This document shows positions 1-7,603 of a stretch of DNA of 64,000 bases, one piece after another. Location of the stretch: assembly GCA_937991435.1 (NCBI GenBank), contig CALKPY010000059.1:1-64000 (forward strand). Direction: 5' to 3'. How positions within the stretch are numbered: position 1 is the stretch's first letter; every line of letters starts with the position of its first letter. This DNA comes from an uncultured Acidimicrobiales bacterium (GTDB taxonomy: Bacteria; Actinomycetota; Acidimicrobiia; Acidimicrobiales; UBA10347). The notes below the pieces were generated by a model. That model was not told the origin of the DNA, searched no databases, and saw only the letters and a list, made by a program, of their open reading frames with translations. Position numbers and translations under genes: made by a program.

Positions 1-32
1 CCGTGAAGATCAAGGCCCTTGTCCAGCAGTAA
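1..32 (+). CDS. 3' end of a gene entering from the left edge (partial)
   Basis: An open frame from the window edge ends with residues VKIKALVQQ and a TAA at 30-32. The next gene begins about 85 bases later on the same strand. Only nine codons are visible, so neither family nor function can be given, and the frame could be open by chance. Confidence 0.35.
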   Translation, partial: VKIKALVQQ

Positions 33-116
33 CAACCGCACCTTGCGCTGGGCACCTCAACCATAATCCAGCAAATTTCCAGACAGCCAAATTTCCAAAC
101 TGTGATCGGACCCCCA

Positions 117-1730
117 ATGCGAAACTCCTTGCGCTTCCTCGTGATTGTCGTGTGTGCACTGACCATGATCGCCTTGCCATCAGCCGCCGATGCCAACCAA
201 GGCGGCAAGCAAAATGTCACACAAACCACCGCGGTGCCACAGTCACGAGCTGTTCCCGACGGTGACAGCACAACGGCTGATCCACAGTCCATCATTTTCG
301 GTGAAGACGCACCCTCGGCTGTGCCCTTTCTTGTGTCAATCCAGACCACGGGCTATGCGCGGCCGAGCGCCGGTACCAGCCACCACGAAGCACTGGTGGC
401 GTGGAACGACCAACCACTATTCGGCAGCCTCGACCGACACTCATGCACCGGAACACTGATCGATGCCGAGTGGGTGCTCACCGCCGCGAGTTGTCTCCAC
501 CAGCCCAGGACTTGGTGCACCCCAGACGGCCTGTGCTTCGCCGACGGCTTCTACGAGGTCGAGATCGAAGGTGTAGCCGTCGGGCCGTACGCGCTGAGCG
601 CCATAGCCAGCCAAGACCTGATCAAGGTCGCCGAGACCCACATTCACCCAGACTGGTTCTGGCAGTTCAGCAACCTGGCCGGCGAATCCACGCGAAACAA
701 TCCCAGTCTGAACGACCACGACCTCGCCCTCATTCGGCTCACTCAACCCGTAACCGGAGTCGCGCCCGTGACGTTGGCCGACGCCGACATCGTCATGCCT
801 AACGGCGGCTGGGCTGACATCGTCGGCTGGGGAAATACCTCAAGCCACGGAAACAACGATGTGCTGCAGCAGGCAAGCGTTCCCGTCCACGATGACCAGG
901 CCTGCTTTGACGTGTATGCATGGCTCTCGGGAGACACCACGAGTTCCATCGCCGACATGCCCGAGATCGTCTGCGCTGGTATTTCTTACGACAATGAGGA
1001 ACCCGAACAGGTCCTGCTTCCTTCAGCGCACGACTTGCCCGTCAACGCATGCGGCAGCGATCGCGGTGGCCCGTTGCTGTTGCAAACAGGTTCAGCGGGA
1101 TTTGTACAGTTGGGCGTACACACCGGCGGTTCGTGCTACTACTCGTCTGAGTACACACAGCTGACTGCAGCACGACAAGCGTGGATCCAGGCGACCGTCG
1201 CCAATCCGAACCACACCGATCGGCTGTTCTTCGATGCGTGCCTTGGCGACAGCATGGTGCTCTCAGCAGACGACCCCACGGTGGCGACCTGGGTCCTGTC
1301 TGACGCCTGGAACCCGAACGTGCAAGCAACCTCGGTCATCATCGGCCCGATCACCGCAAAAGGCGGATCCATCTCGATCTTGTCGCCAGATACATGGCGC
1401 TACACACCGCCACACCCAGGATTCGGAGCAGACTGGTTTACCTACACCGTCACAACCAGCGCAGATTCACACAACGGAATTGTCGACCTGAACATCATGA
1501 CTTGCTACCCGGCGTCAACCCCTTGTAATCAGTATCGGAGCGACTCAGCAGATCGCCCAGCACCGACCAAGAGCGGCCCAAGCTCCAAAGGCGAAACCAC
1601 CTTGCGCTTGCAACTCGAGTGCGAAGTAGTTGAGATGGTTGCTCAGCCGCATCATGTACTCATCAACCCCAATCAGGCAGCAGTAAGCCTTGGGGCTCTC
1701 AATCTGCCCGACGGATGGTTGGCGCCCTAG
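117..1730 (+). CDS. secreted trypsin-fold (S1) protein lacking the catalytic triad
   Basis: The protein has 537 residues from the ATG at 117; a GTG at 102 is in frame but would put five extra residues before the signal peptide. Residues 1-25 form a signal peptide. Residues about 60-365 follow the chymotrypsin fold: a cysteine pair around the normal TAAHC site, the Asp motif HDLALIRL, a GWG turn, and a region matching CxGDSGGP. Two of the three catalytic residues are changed. The His position reads TAASC (Ser125, codon AGT at 489-491), and the Ser position reads CGSDRGGP (Arg316, codon CGC at 1062-1064); Asp202 remains. The roughly 150-residue tail contains a DWFTYTVT stretch typical of Ig-like/cadherin-type domains. 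Such pseudoproteases usually bind rather than cut. The frame is intact and codon use normal, so this is not decay. Binding partner unknown. Confidence 0.8.
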   Translation: MRNSLRFLVIVVCALTMIALPSAADANQGGKQNVTQTTAVPQSRAVPDGDSTTADPQSIIFGEDAPSAVPFLVSIQTTGYARPSAGTSHHEALVAWNDQPLFGSLDRHSCTGTLIDAEWVLTAASCLHQPRTWCTPDGLCFADGFYEVEIEGVAVGPYALSAIASQDLIKVAETHIHPDWFWQFSNLAGESTRNNPSLNDHDLALIRLTQPVTGVAPVTLADADIVMPNGGWADIVGWGNTSSHGNNDVLQQASVPVHDDQACFDVYAWLSGDTTSSIADMPEIVCAGISYDNEEPEQVLLPSAHDLPVNACGSDRGGPLLLQTGSAGFVQLGVHTGGSCYYSSEYTQLTAARQAWIQATVANPNHTDRLFFDACLGDSMVLSADDPTVATWVLSDAWNPNVQATSVIIGPITAKGGSISILSPDTWRYTPPHPGFGADWFTYTVTTSADSHNGIVDLNIMTCYPASTPCNQYRSDSADRPAPTKSGPSSKGETTLRLQLECEVVEMVAQPHHVLINPNQAAVSLGALNLPDGWLAP

Positions 1731-1759
1731 CACCTGCCAACAAACCTCGTTGCTCGAAC

Positions 1760-1765
1760 TAGGTT
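1760..1765 (+). promoter_or_regulatory. -10 box TAGGTT placing ridA in a leaderless transcript
   Basis: TAGGTT lies six bases before the ATG at 1772, so transcription should begin at or next to the start codon. No Shine-Dalgarno sequence precedes the gene. The same spacing recurs before many genes in the window. Confidence 0.5.
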
Positions 1766-1771
1766 CGCCAT

Positions 1772-2134
1772 ATGAGTATCGAACGAATTGACCCGGCAGG
1801 GCGCGCGAGCAAGATCGTTGTCAACCGAGGCACTGCCGGCACGGTCTACCTGTCGGGTCAGGTGGCCGAAGACCCCGACGCGGACATTCAGGAGCAGATG
1901 CGATCGACGCTGGCTCGAATTGACGGGCTTCTCGAACGGGCCGGAACCAACAAAGACCACCTGCTTTGCGCAACGATCTATTTGCGCGACATTGACAATC
2001 ATTTCGCACCAATGAACGAGGTTTGGAACGACTGGGTCGTCGACGGCCATCAACCTGCACGAGCGTGCGTCGAGGCGCACATGGCCCGGCCAGCTCTGCT
2101 TGTCGAGATTTCAGCTACCGCTGCCCTGCCTTAA
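1772..2134 (+). CDS. RidA/YjgF/UK114 family protein
   Basis: A 120-residue protein, the usual length of the family. RidA proteins form trimers that hydrolyse reactive enamine/imine intermediates from PLP enzymes in the cytoplasm, sparing other PLP enzymes. Visible family marks are the VYLSGQVA strand, the QMRSTLARIDGLLERAG helix, and the C-terminal block PARACVEAHMARP...LLVEISATAA, which holds the conserved substrate-binding Arg. The TAA stop at 2132-2134 overlaps the stop of the convergent epimerase gene in a shared TTAA. Orthology to E. coli RidA itself, as opposed to another Rid subgroup, cannot be decided here. Confidence 0.88.
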   Translation: MSIERIDPAGRASKIVVNRGTAGTVYLSGQVAEDPDADIQEQMRSTLARIDGLLERAGTNKDHLLCATIYLRDIDNHFAPMNEVWNDWVVDGHQPARACVEAHMARPALLVEISATAALP

Positions 2135-3033
2135 GTCGCTGCGTTTCGTCCGTCGACGAGTTCGCGTATGCCGTGTTTCCAGTTGACGTTGCATGGGCCG
2201 GTGATCTCGTTGCGGCGAGTGGCGTCGCCGGCCGCACCCGGTTGCGACCCGGGAATGTGGTCCAGTTCAATTTCGAAGCTGCGGTCGGACCATTTGGCCA
2301 TCTGTTCGCACCACTGTTCAGCAGTGACGACCTCGTCACCGCACCAATTTACGATCGTTGCGGGTGAGCGGGCGGCATCGAGAAGCGGCCAAACCTGTTC
2401 CGCCATATCGCGATGGTGGATGGGGCTATACGGGGTCGGAGCGGGCGCGCGCAAGCGAACCTTGTTCCCTCGGGTGATCGCCTGAAGGTGGTGGAACGGA
2501 AGCCCGCTTTGATCGCCGTAAGCAACATTGATTCGCGCGATCACGGTGGGAAGTTTGAGCACGCGGGCCATGGTGCGAGCGACCGCTTCCTGTCCGATTT
2601 TGCTCACTGAATAGGTCGGCGCATGTTGAAGCCGAGCTTCACCGAGCGGGTCGGTCTCGACATACTGATGCCAAGGATCGGCGTGGGGGTCATAGACGGA
2701 GAAGGTCGACGCGACCAGGATCGACTTCGCTGCTCGGTAGCGGTGCATGAGCAGACCAGTCGCTTCGGCGTTCATACGAATGGCGGCGTCGTAGTCGCTG
2801 CTGGCCGCCTGATAAGCCGCGAAGTGCAACACGTGATCGACCCGGGCCGGAAGCGCAGAAAGATCGCCACTACCGAGGTCGCAAGCTACAGGGGTTACGC
2901 CGGCTCGTTCCATGGCGCTGCGATCGGCTGGGTCGGCGAATCGGGCGACGCCTACGACCTCGTGTGCCGCCGCAAGGCGAAGTGCAATCGCGTTGCCTAT
3001 CTGCCCGGTAGCGCCGGTGATCAGGAGTCGCAT
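2131..3033 (-). CDS. NAD(P)-dependent epimerase/dehydratase (extended SDR)
   Basis: 300 residues from the ATG at 3033, chosen because the Rossmann motif TGATGQIG begins six residues in and a G-rich ribosome binding site lies just upstream; the longer frame to 3123 adds a non-homologous leader. The N-terminal half is the Rossmann domain. The SDR active site is visible as Ser/Thr in VASTFSVYDP and as YSVSK (Tyr-x-x-x-Lys), followed by the VIARINVAYGDQSG substrate-loop region. It should act on a nucleotide sugar or similar carbonyl/alcohol substrate with NAD(P)H in the cytoplasm. Substrate unknown. The 3' end overlaps ridA by 4 bases (convergent). Confidence 0.85.
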   Translation of the reverse strand: MRLLITGATGQIGNAIALRLAAAHEVVGVARFADPADRSAMERAGVTPVACDLGSGDLSALPARVDHVLHFAAYQAASSDYDAAIRMNAEATGLLMHRYRAAKSILVASTFSVYDPHADPWHQYVETDPLGEARLQHAPTYSVSKIGQEAVARTMARVLKLPTVIARINVAYGDQSGLPFHHLQAITRGNKVRLRAPAPTPYSPIHHRDMAEQVWPLLDAARSPATIVNWCGDEVVTAEQWCEQMAKWSDRSFEIELDHIPGSQPGAAGDATRRNEITGPCNVNWKHGIRELVDGRNAAT

Positions 3034-3172
3034 GCCACAGCCCCCCGGCTCGACCGCTTCGATGAAGAAGCACACGTTAGTAGAGGCTCGTTGTGTCACG
3101 TTCGGTTGGCGTGCTTCGACCAATTGAATCGCGCAATGGCCCGCGACCGCAGTGCCGTCACAAACGGTTGAC

Positions 3173-3178
3173 TACCGT
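3173..3178 (+). promoter_or_regulatory. -10 box TACCGT seven bases before a P-loop kinase gene
   Basis: TACCGT is followed by seven bases and the ATG at 3186. No convincing ribosome binding site is present, which fits a leaderless message. Confidence 0.35.
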
Positions 3179-3185
3179 CGAGTTC

Positions 3186-3737
3186 ATGACTGCTCCTCTT
3201 CTCGTTCTCTCTGGTCCCCCTGGCTCGGGCAAAACAACAGTCGCAGCATTGCTCGCCGACCGTTTCGCCCGCACAGCGCATGTTCTAGGCGACCACTTCT
3301 TCCGCTATATCCGGAGCGACTGGAAAGACCCATCACTTCCCCAAGCCCACGAGCAGAACGGCCACGTAATTCGTATCAGCACCCGAGCGGCTGCCGGCTA
3401 CGCCGCAGCGGGTTACACAACCATTCTCGACGGCATCTACGGGCCCTGGTTCCTCGAAGACGTGCAATCGGCAGCGGGGGAAACAAACGTCCACTACATC
3501 GTGTTGCGGGCTGATCTTGACACCTCGTTGGCCCGAGCCGCCGGCCGCGTTCGGAACGATGCCGGACACCAACGTGACCCAGAAGACCTCGAACGTATGG
3601 TGCGCAAAATGCATGCAGACTTCGACCAGCTCGCCCAATATGAAAAGTACGTCGTTGATACCACCCGATCGACACCCGAAGAAGTTGCGGACACGATCGT
3701 GTACCGGTTCGAGGCTGGCGAGTTACTACTTCCGTGA
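3186..3737 (+). CDS. P-loop NTPase / small-molecule kinase-like protein
   Basis: 183 residues from the ATG at 3186; the Walker A motif GPPGSGKTT follows within ten residues, so the upstream in-frame extension is unlikely to be translated. An aspartate at the end of strand 3 (TTILDGIYGPW) fits the DxD/NMP-binding position of gluconate-kinase and adenylate-kinase-like enzymes. Arg-rich segments (SLARAAGRVRND, LERMVRKMH) resemble the lid that closes on ATP. It probably phosphorylates a small metabolite, or an antibiotic as in chloramphenicol-phosphotransferase-like members. The substrate cannot be inferred from context; the neighbours are on other strands or transcribed separately. Confidence 0.75.
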   Translation: MTAPLLVLSGPPGSGKTTVAALLADRFARTAHVLGDHFFRYIRSDWKDPSLPQAHEQNGHVIRISTRAAAGYAAAGYTTILDGIYGPWFLEDVQSAAGETNVHYIVLRADLDTSLARAAGRVRNDAGHQRDPEDLERMVRKMHADFDQLAQYEKYVVDTTRSTPEEVADTIVYRFEAGELLLP

Positions 3738-3899
3738 CGTCGCATGGCGATCTTTGCTAATGCACCACGCATCGAACAGGCGTGGTAGTCAGCCTGTGCA
3801 GGTCCGTTCGCTGCTGCGCGTAACGCCACCTGTTGGCAGGTTGCAAAAATTCTATTGCTATGAGGGAACCATGATGGGTGCCCGGGAGTGTCTTTCGCA

Positions 3900-4514
3900 A
3901 TGGAAGCAACTCTCACCAACCTACGGGTGCCGTTCGTGACCGAACAGCAACCCGAGATCAGGGCGACTCGGAATCGGGCCGCCGCAATCACCGACATCAG
4001 TGCTGCACCGACGCAAGCTCCCTCGTTCGAAGCGTTCTACGCAGAGCACCATCAACGAGTCGCAAGAGCGTTGGCGTTTACGCTGCGCGACGGCGAACTG
4101 GCGGCTGACGCCGCCAACGAAGCCATGACTCGTGCCTACCAGCGATGGCTAAAGATTTCGAGCTATCGAGATCCTGCCGGATGGGTTTATCGGGTCGGTC
4201 TGAACTGGGCGCTGTCATGGAAACGCCGACGACGCCGAGAGCGCGATCGGCCGGTGCAATTGGCAGCGGCCACCAGTGAGCTCGCGCTGCGCGACGACCG
4301 ACTCGACGACGCACTTTCCCAACTTTCGGTTGATCACCGTGCAGTAGTCGCCTGCCGGATCTACCTCGAATGGTCGGTCGACGAAACAGCTGAGGCCCTC
4401 AAGATCCCGCCGGGAACGGTCAAAAGTCGCCTCGCGAGAGCCACCGCTGCTCTCGAACAACATCTCAATGCCGAATCCCCCGCCGGACAAAACTGGAAGG
4501 AAGCCCAACAATGA
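3900..4514 (+). CDS. ECF-type RNA polymerase sigma factor (SigE-like)
   Basis: About 204 residues. Sigma region 2 covers residues about 45-105 (FEAFYAEHHQRVARALAFTL to the WVYRVGLNWALSW segment that opens the -10), followed by a very basic KRRRRRERDR linker. Region 4 covers about 130-190, with the helix-turn-helix WSVDETAEALKIPPGTVKSRL. ATG at 3900 is preferred because GGGAG at 3884-3888 then sits at a usable distance; GTG at 3888 is the alternative. The stop overlaps the next start (ATGA, 4511-4514), so translation is coupled to the membrane protein that probably restrains it. The promoters it recognises are not known. Confidence 0.9.
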   Translation: MEATLTNLRVPFVTEQQPEIRATRNRAAAITDISAAPTQAPSFEAFYAEHHQRVARALAFTLRDGELAADAANEAMTRAYQRWLKISSYRDPAGWVYRVGLNWALSWKRRRRRERDRPVQLAAATSELALRDDRLDDALSQLSVDHRAVVACRIYLEWSVDETAEALKIPPGTVKSRLARATAALEQHLNAESPAGQNWKEAQQ

Positions 4515-6256
4515 GCCTCAACGAAATGCTGCAATCCACGGTCACCCGCGATGCGGACCAATGGAACCTCGACGGCCTTAGCGACGTCACCGATATCACC
4601 GCATCAGCGGTCAAGCGCACAAATCGAAACCGGGTGCTGATGGGAACCAGCGCAGTGGTGCTCGGGCTTCTCGCTGTTTTCGCCGTGGGTACCAGCGCCG
4701 GCGACAACGCTGACGACCGAATCGTGTTCGCGACGCAGACTGGTACGACCACTGATCCGGTGCCCAACGAAGTCATCGCGACCGACACCGGGTTTGCGGG
4801 TGTGTCGTGGCAGGTAGACGCCGACTCCGACGAATACAAACCCGTTGTGGTGACATCTCGTAACGGTGAGAACTGGCAGGTGGCCAACGACAACGACGTC
4901 TTCCAAGGTTTGACATTTTCCGAGGATTCGTACTCCCACGCGTTCCTGGTGCCTACCGGCAATACTTTTGCTGCAACCGCGCTCGTACCAGTCGACGAGT
5001 TTGATGAGCCGATCGACCGCGATGAAGTCTCAGAGATAGGCCAACGCTGGGCGGTTGCCTATGCCACGTCAGGCGACCTTGAGCAATGGGAAACCACCCT
5101 GCAACCCATCGCCGCCGCTATTCCAGACGATTCGATGCCACAACTCACAGCCGTCGTTGGTGACGCCGGTGGCGTGACGTTGGAACTCGACGTAGTCGGA
5201 AGGGGGTGGCGTATCACTCTGCCGAAAGACCAATGCGGATTCACCGCAGACAACAAGGGCACAAGCTACTTCCGCTCCTGTGGCTCCTCCGACTGGCAAC
5301 CACAACCAGAATTCGACTTCGGACTCTTCGACAAACAAGGTCGAATGCTTCTGCGGGGTGCTCCCGGCGAGAGCTTCATTGAGCTTGAGATTCCACGACG
5401 CATCGCAAGTGTGACTGCGTCTCACAACAGGTCATTTGACGGCGGTATCTATCCAACCGAAAACGGCTTCGGTATCGCTGCCTGGGGAGGCGCCGAATGG
5501 ACCGAATCCGACGGTTGGGCCCTGAGCGACCACCGGTTTACCACCGCCTCGACCGTGGCAGCGTCTGGGCAGGAGCGGGTCGCCATCTCTACAACGCCGG
5601 TGATTCGACAACGGGCGAACACCCCTTTTGCAACGGCCCGGTTCAGCAGCGACGGTGAGAACTGGGACTCGGTCGACCTGACCGAGTTCTTCGACCGGTC
5701 ACTCGGACCAGTGTGGCTCGAGGCGATTGAAGCCACCGAAGATGGCTGGGCAATCACCGCCACCCAGGCTGACGCGCCCAAAATACGACCTGCCGTGGTT
5801 CCTGAATCAGGTCTCGATGCTGATCCGAGAGGCGAAGAGTTCAGCCTGACCAACGAAGACGGTTGGACCTTCACTGGTTGGTCGAGTTGGGGTCCGGCAA
5901 CACTGTTGAATCCTGGCGGCCAGCTGGTAGCTGAGTGGCCGCTATTCGAAGCCCACCGCCCGTCGTGGCAAGAAGCGTCGATTTCTTCTCAGGTGACCCT
6001 CTTTGACCCCGACCCCGACAGTACCCGGGCCGAACTCACCTCGTTCGACGGCCAAGAATGGATCGAAGCTGCGAATATGCACGGCGCCGGAACCAGCTCC
6101 ATCTTGTGGTCGTCAAACGGCACCGACTGGGCACAGGTGTACTCCGGAGGTCGGGCGGTCACAGACATCGCTATCGGTGACGGATCCCTCGTGGCGGTCC
6201 TCCATGCCTTCACCGACGAAACAGTGAAGATCGAGCTTCCGACGACCGGCAACTAG
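4511..6256 (+). CDS. single-pass membrane protein, probable anti-sigma partner with extracytoplasmic repeat domain
   Basis: 581 residues. A roughly 48-residue cytoplasmic N-terminus is followed by one transmembrane helix (VLMGTSAVVLGLLAVFAVGT), then a long outer domain. The outer part repeats a strand-turn motif built on S-x-(N/D)-G-x-x-W (SRNGENW, SSDGENW, SSNGTDW), as in BNR/Asp-box beta-propellers. No zinc-binding HxxxCxxC anti-sigma motif is seen. Coupling by a 4-base overlap to the ECF sigma gene and the one-helix topology make an anti-sigma/sensor role likely: the inside segment would hold the sigma factor while the propeller senses an envelope signal. This is inferred from arrangement, not homology. 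A strong hairpin terminator follows. Confidence 0.7.
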   Translation: MSLNEMLQSTVTRDADQWNLDGLSDVTDITASAVKRTNRNRVLMGTSAVVLGLLAVFAVGTSAGDNADDRIVFATQTGTTTDPVPNEVIATDTGFAGVSWQVDADSDEYKPVVVTSRNGENWQVANDNDVFQGLTFSEDSYSHAFLVPTGNTFAATALVPVDEFDEPIDRDEVSEIGQRWAVAYATSGDLEQWETTLQPIAAAIPDDSMPQLTAVVGDAGGVTLELDVVGRGWRITLPKDQCGFTADNKGTSYFRSCGSSDWQPQPEFDFGLFDKQGRMLLRGAPGESFIELEIPRRIASVTASHNRSFDGGIYPTENGFGIAAWGGAEWTESDGWALSDHRFTTASTVAASGQERVAISTTPVIRQRANTPFATARFSSDGENWDSVDLTEFFDRSLGPVWLEAIEATEDGWAITATQADAPKIRPAVVPESGLDADPRGEEFSLTNEDGWTFTGWSSWGPATLLNPGGQLVAEWPLFEAHRPSWQEASISSQVTLFDPDPDSTRAELTSFDGQEWIEAANMHGAGTSSILWSSNGTDWAQVYSGGRAVTDIAIGDGSLVAVLHAFTDETVKIELPTTGN

Positions 6257-6311
6257 AACCGACATCGAACACGAAGGCTCAATCTCCTGACGAGCAGCCG
6301 CTACAAAGCAG

Positions 6312-6337
6312 AGAAGCCGCCCATGAGGGCGGCTTCT
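6312..6337. terminator. bidirectional intrinsic terminator between convergent genes
   Basis: A perfect 11-bp stem (AGAAGCCGCCC and its complement) closes a 4-base ATGA loop and is followed on the + strand by TCGCTTTTGG. It lies 55 bases after the membrane-protein stop and 25 bases beyond the stop of the minus-strand nitroreductase, so it can serve both transcripts. Confidence 0.85.
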
Positions 6338-6362
6338 TCGCTTTTGGACATCACCCTGATCG

Positions 6363-7535
6363 TCAGCCTGTGGTTTGTAGAGCTTCTTCAACCCCATCGA
6401 TGAGGTTTTGCATGTTCTCGCGAAGCTGGTTGATGCGGCCAAACAAGATGCGCGATTCTTTCTCGGGCATTGCGCTGATCACGCTATTGATTCCCGATGG
6501 GCCGGGACCGAGACGCAGCGAATAGCGCAGCCGAGTCGCGCCGGCTATCGGCTCGATCTGAAACAACCAACGGGCACCCGGATTCTCGGGGTCACTCGTG
6601 CACCAACCAAACTCTTTGCCTTCGACATATCTGTCGATGTAGCACCGAACATCCCATTCGCCCATCGTGGTGTTCACATTGGACCCGACGAATTCGGCGC
6701 CGAGTGCAGGTCCATCAAATCCGTCGGCCCAACGAGCTTTGACAAACTCCTCGCTGAATGGCGCGCCAAAGTTGATGTCACTGATGAGAGCGAAGACGTC
6801 GTCGGGCTTCGCGGCGAGGTCGACTTCGACGACGGTGCCCGGACCGTCGGCCAAACACGGCGGATCGCTTGGACCTGATTCCCAGGTATGGGCATACCGA
6901 TCGACAAACGCTATGTCACGGGCCGGGTAGCGGGGCGCTGGTCGAAAGTCATCGCCGGTGTACCAGGCAACTGGGATCATGGCGATCTGAGTGTTTCCGT
7001 CGGGAACGCCGAGAAGCTCACGCAGTTCAGCGTCTTTGTCCAGAATCGCCGTGGTCCAGGCGGTACCGAGGCCACGAGCGCGCAGCGCCACACAGAAGCT
7101 CCACACCGACTGCACCACCGAATCGAACAAACCAGGCCGACCGCTGCCGTCATGACGGCCCATGATCGTTGGAATCACGATTGCCGGAACCTGCGCAAGA
7201 TGTTCGGCAAGGTGGGCGGCGGAAGTCATCACGCGCTCTTGCGGATGCCCGGTTCCCGCAATCTTGTCACGCGCTCCGATCATGAACTCACCGCCGGTCT
7301 GCATGTACAGCTCTGCGAGCTTCGTCTTGATCCGCGGGTCGGTCACAATGATCCACCGGCGGCTTCCCTGATTGCCGCCAGTCGGTGCCTGCTCTGCAAT
7401 GTCGATGCAGTCGTACACGATGTCGGGGTCGACGGGCCGCTCGAGATCGAGGCGCAACCGAACTGCTCGGGTTGTCGTCAGCGCCTTATCGACCGAGGCG
7501 ACGTCAATACCAGCCGCGGAGGTTGCCTTTGTCAT
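6363..7535 (-). CDS. nitroreductase-family flavoprotein fused to an SRPBCC domain
   Basis: 390 residues. Residues about 15-215 are a nitroreductase/FMN-oxidoreductase domain: the RAVRLRLDLERPV start, the FMN-contacting APTGGNQGSRRWIIV block, a central helix SVVQSVWSFCVALRARGLGTAW, and a C-terminal AMIPVAWYTGDDFRPAPR. Residues about 230-390 form an SRPBCC (polyketide-cyclase/START-like) domain beginning VVEVDLAAKPDDVFALISDI and containing the WDVRCYIDRYVEGKEFGW strands. The first domain should reduce a nitro, quinone or enone substrate with NAD(P)H via FMN; the second has a hydrophobic pocket that may hold the ligand. AGGA lies 8 bases before the ATG. The substrate is unknown; the fusion is discussed as a finding. 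Confidence 0.82.
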   Translation of the reverse strand: MTKATSAAGIDVASVDKALTTTRAVRLRLDLERPVDPDIVYDCIDIAEQAPTGGNQGSRRWIIVTDPRIKTKLAELYMQTGGEFMIGARDKIAGTGHPQERVMTSAAHLAEHLAQVPAIVIPTIMGRHDGSGRPGLFDSVVQSVWSFCVALRARGLGTAWTTAILDKDAELRELLGVPDGNTQIAMIPVAWYTGDDFRPAPRYPARDIAFVDRYAHTWESGPSDPPCLADGPGTVVEVDLAAKPDDVFALISDINFGAPFSEEFVKARWADGFDGPALGAEFVGSNVNTTMGEWDVRCYIDRYVEGKEFGWCTSDPENPGARWLFQIEPIAGATRLRYSLRLGPGPSGINSVISAMPEKESRILFGRINQLRENMQNLIDGVEEALQTTG

Positions 7536-7603
7536 GCATCAGTCCTGAACGTTGGTTGGAAATCCAAACCTAACCCCGCGATCGGTAATTCGGCAATGGC
7601 CGC

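Noticed and set aside
3871-3939. 22-codon upstream frame before the sigma gene (possible leader peptide)
   Set aside because: It starts with ATGATG after TATGAG, but it overlaps the sigma start and has no attenuator-like hairpin or codon bias; chance is sufficient.
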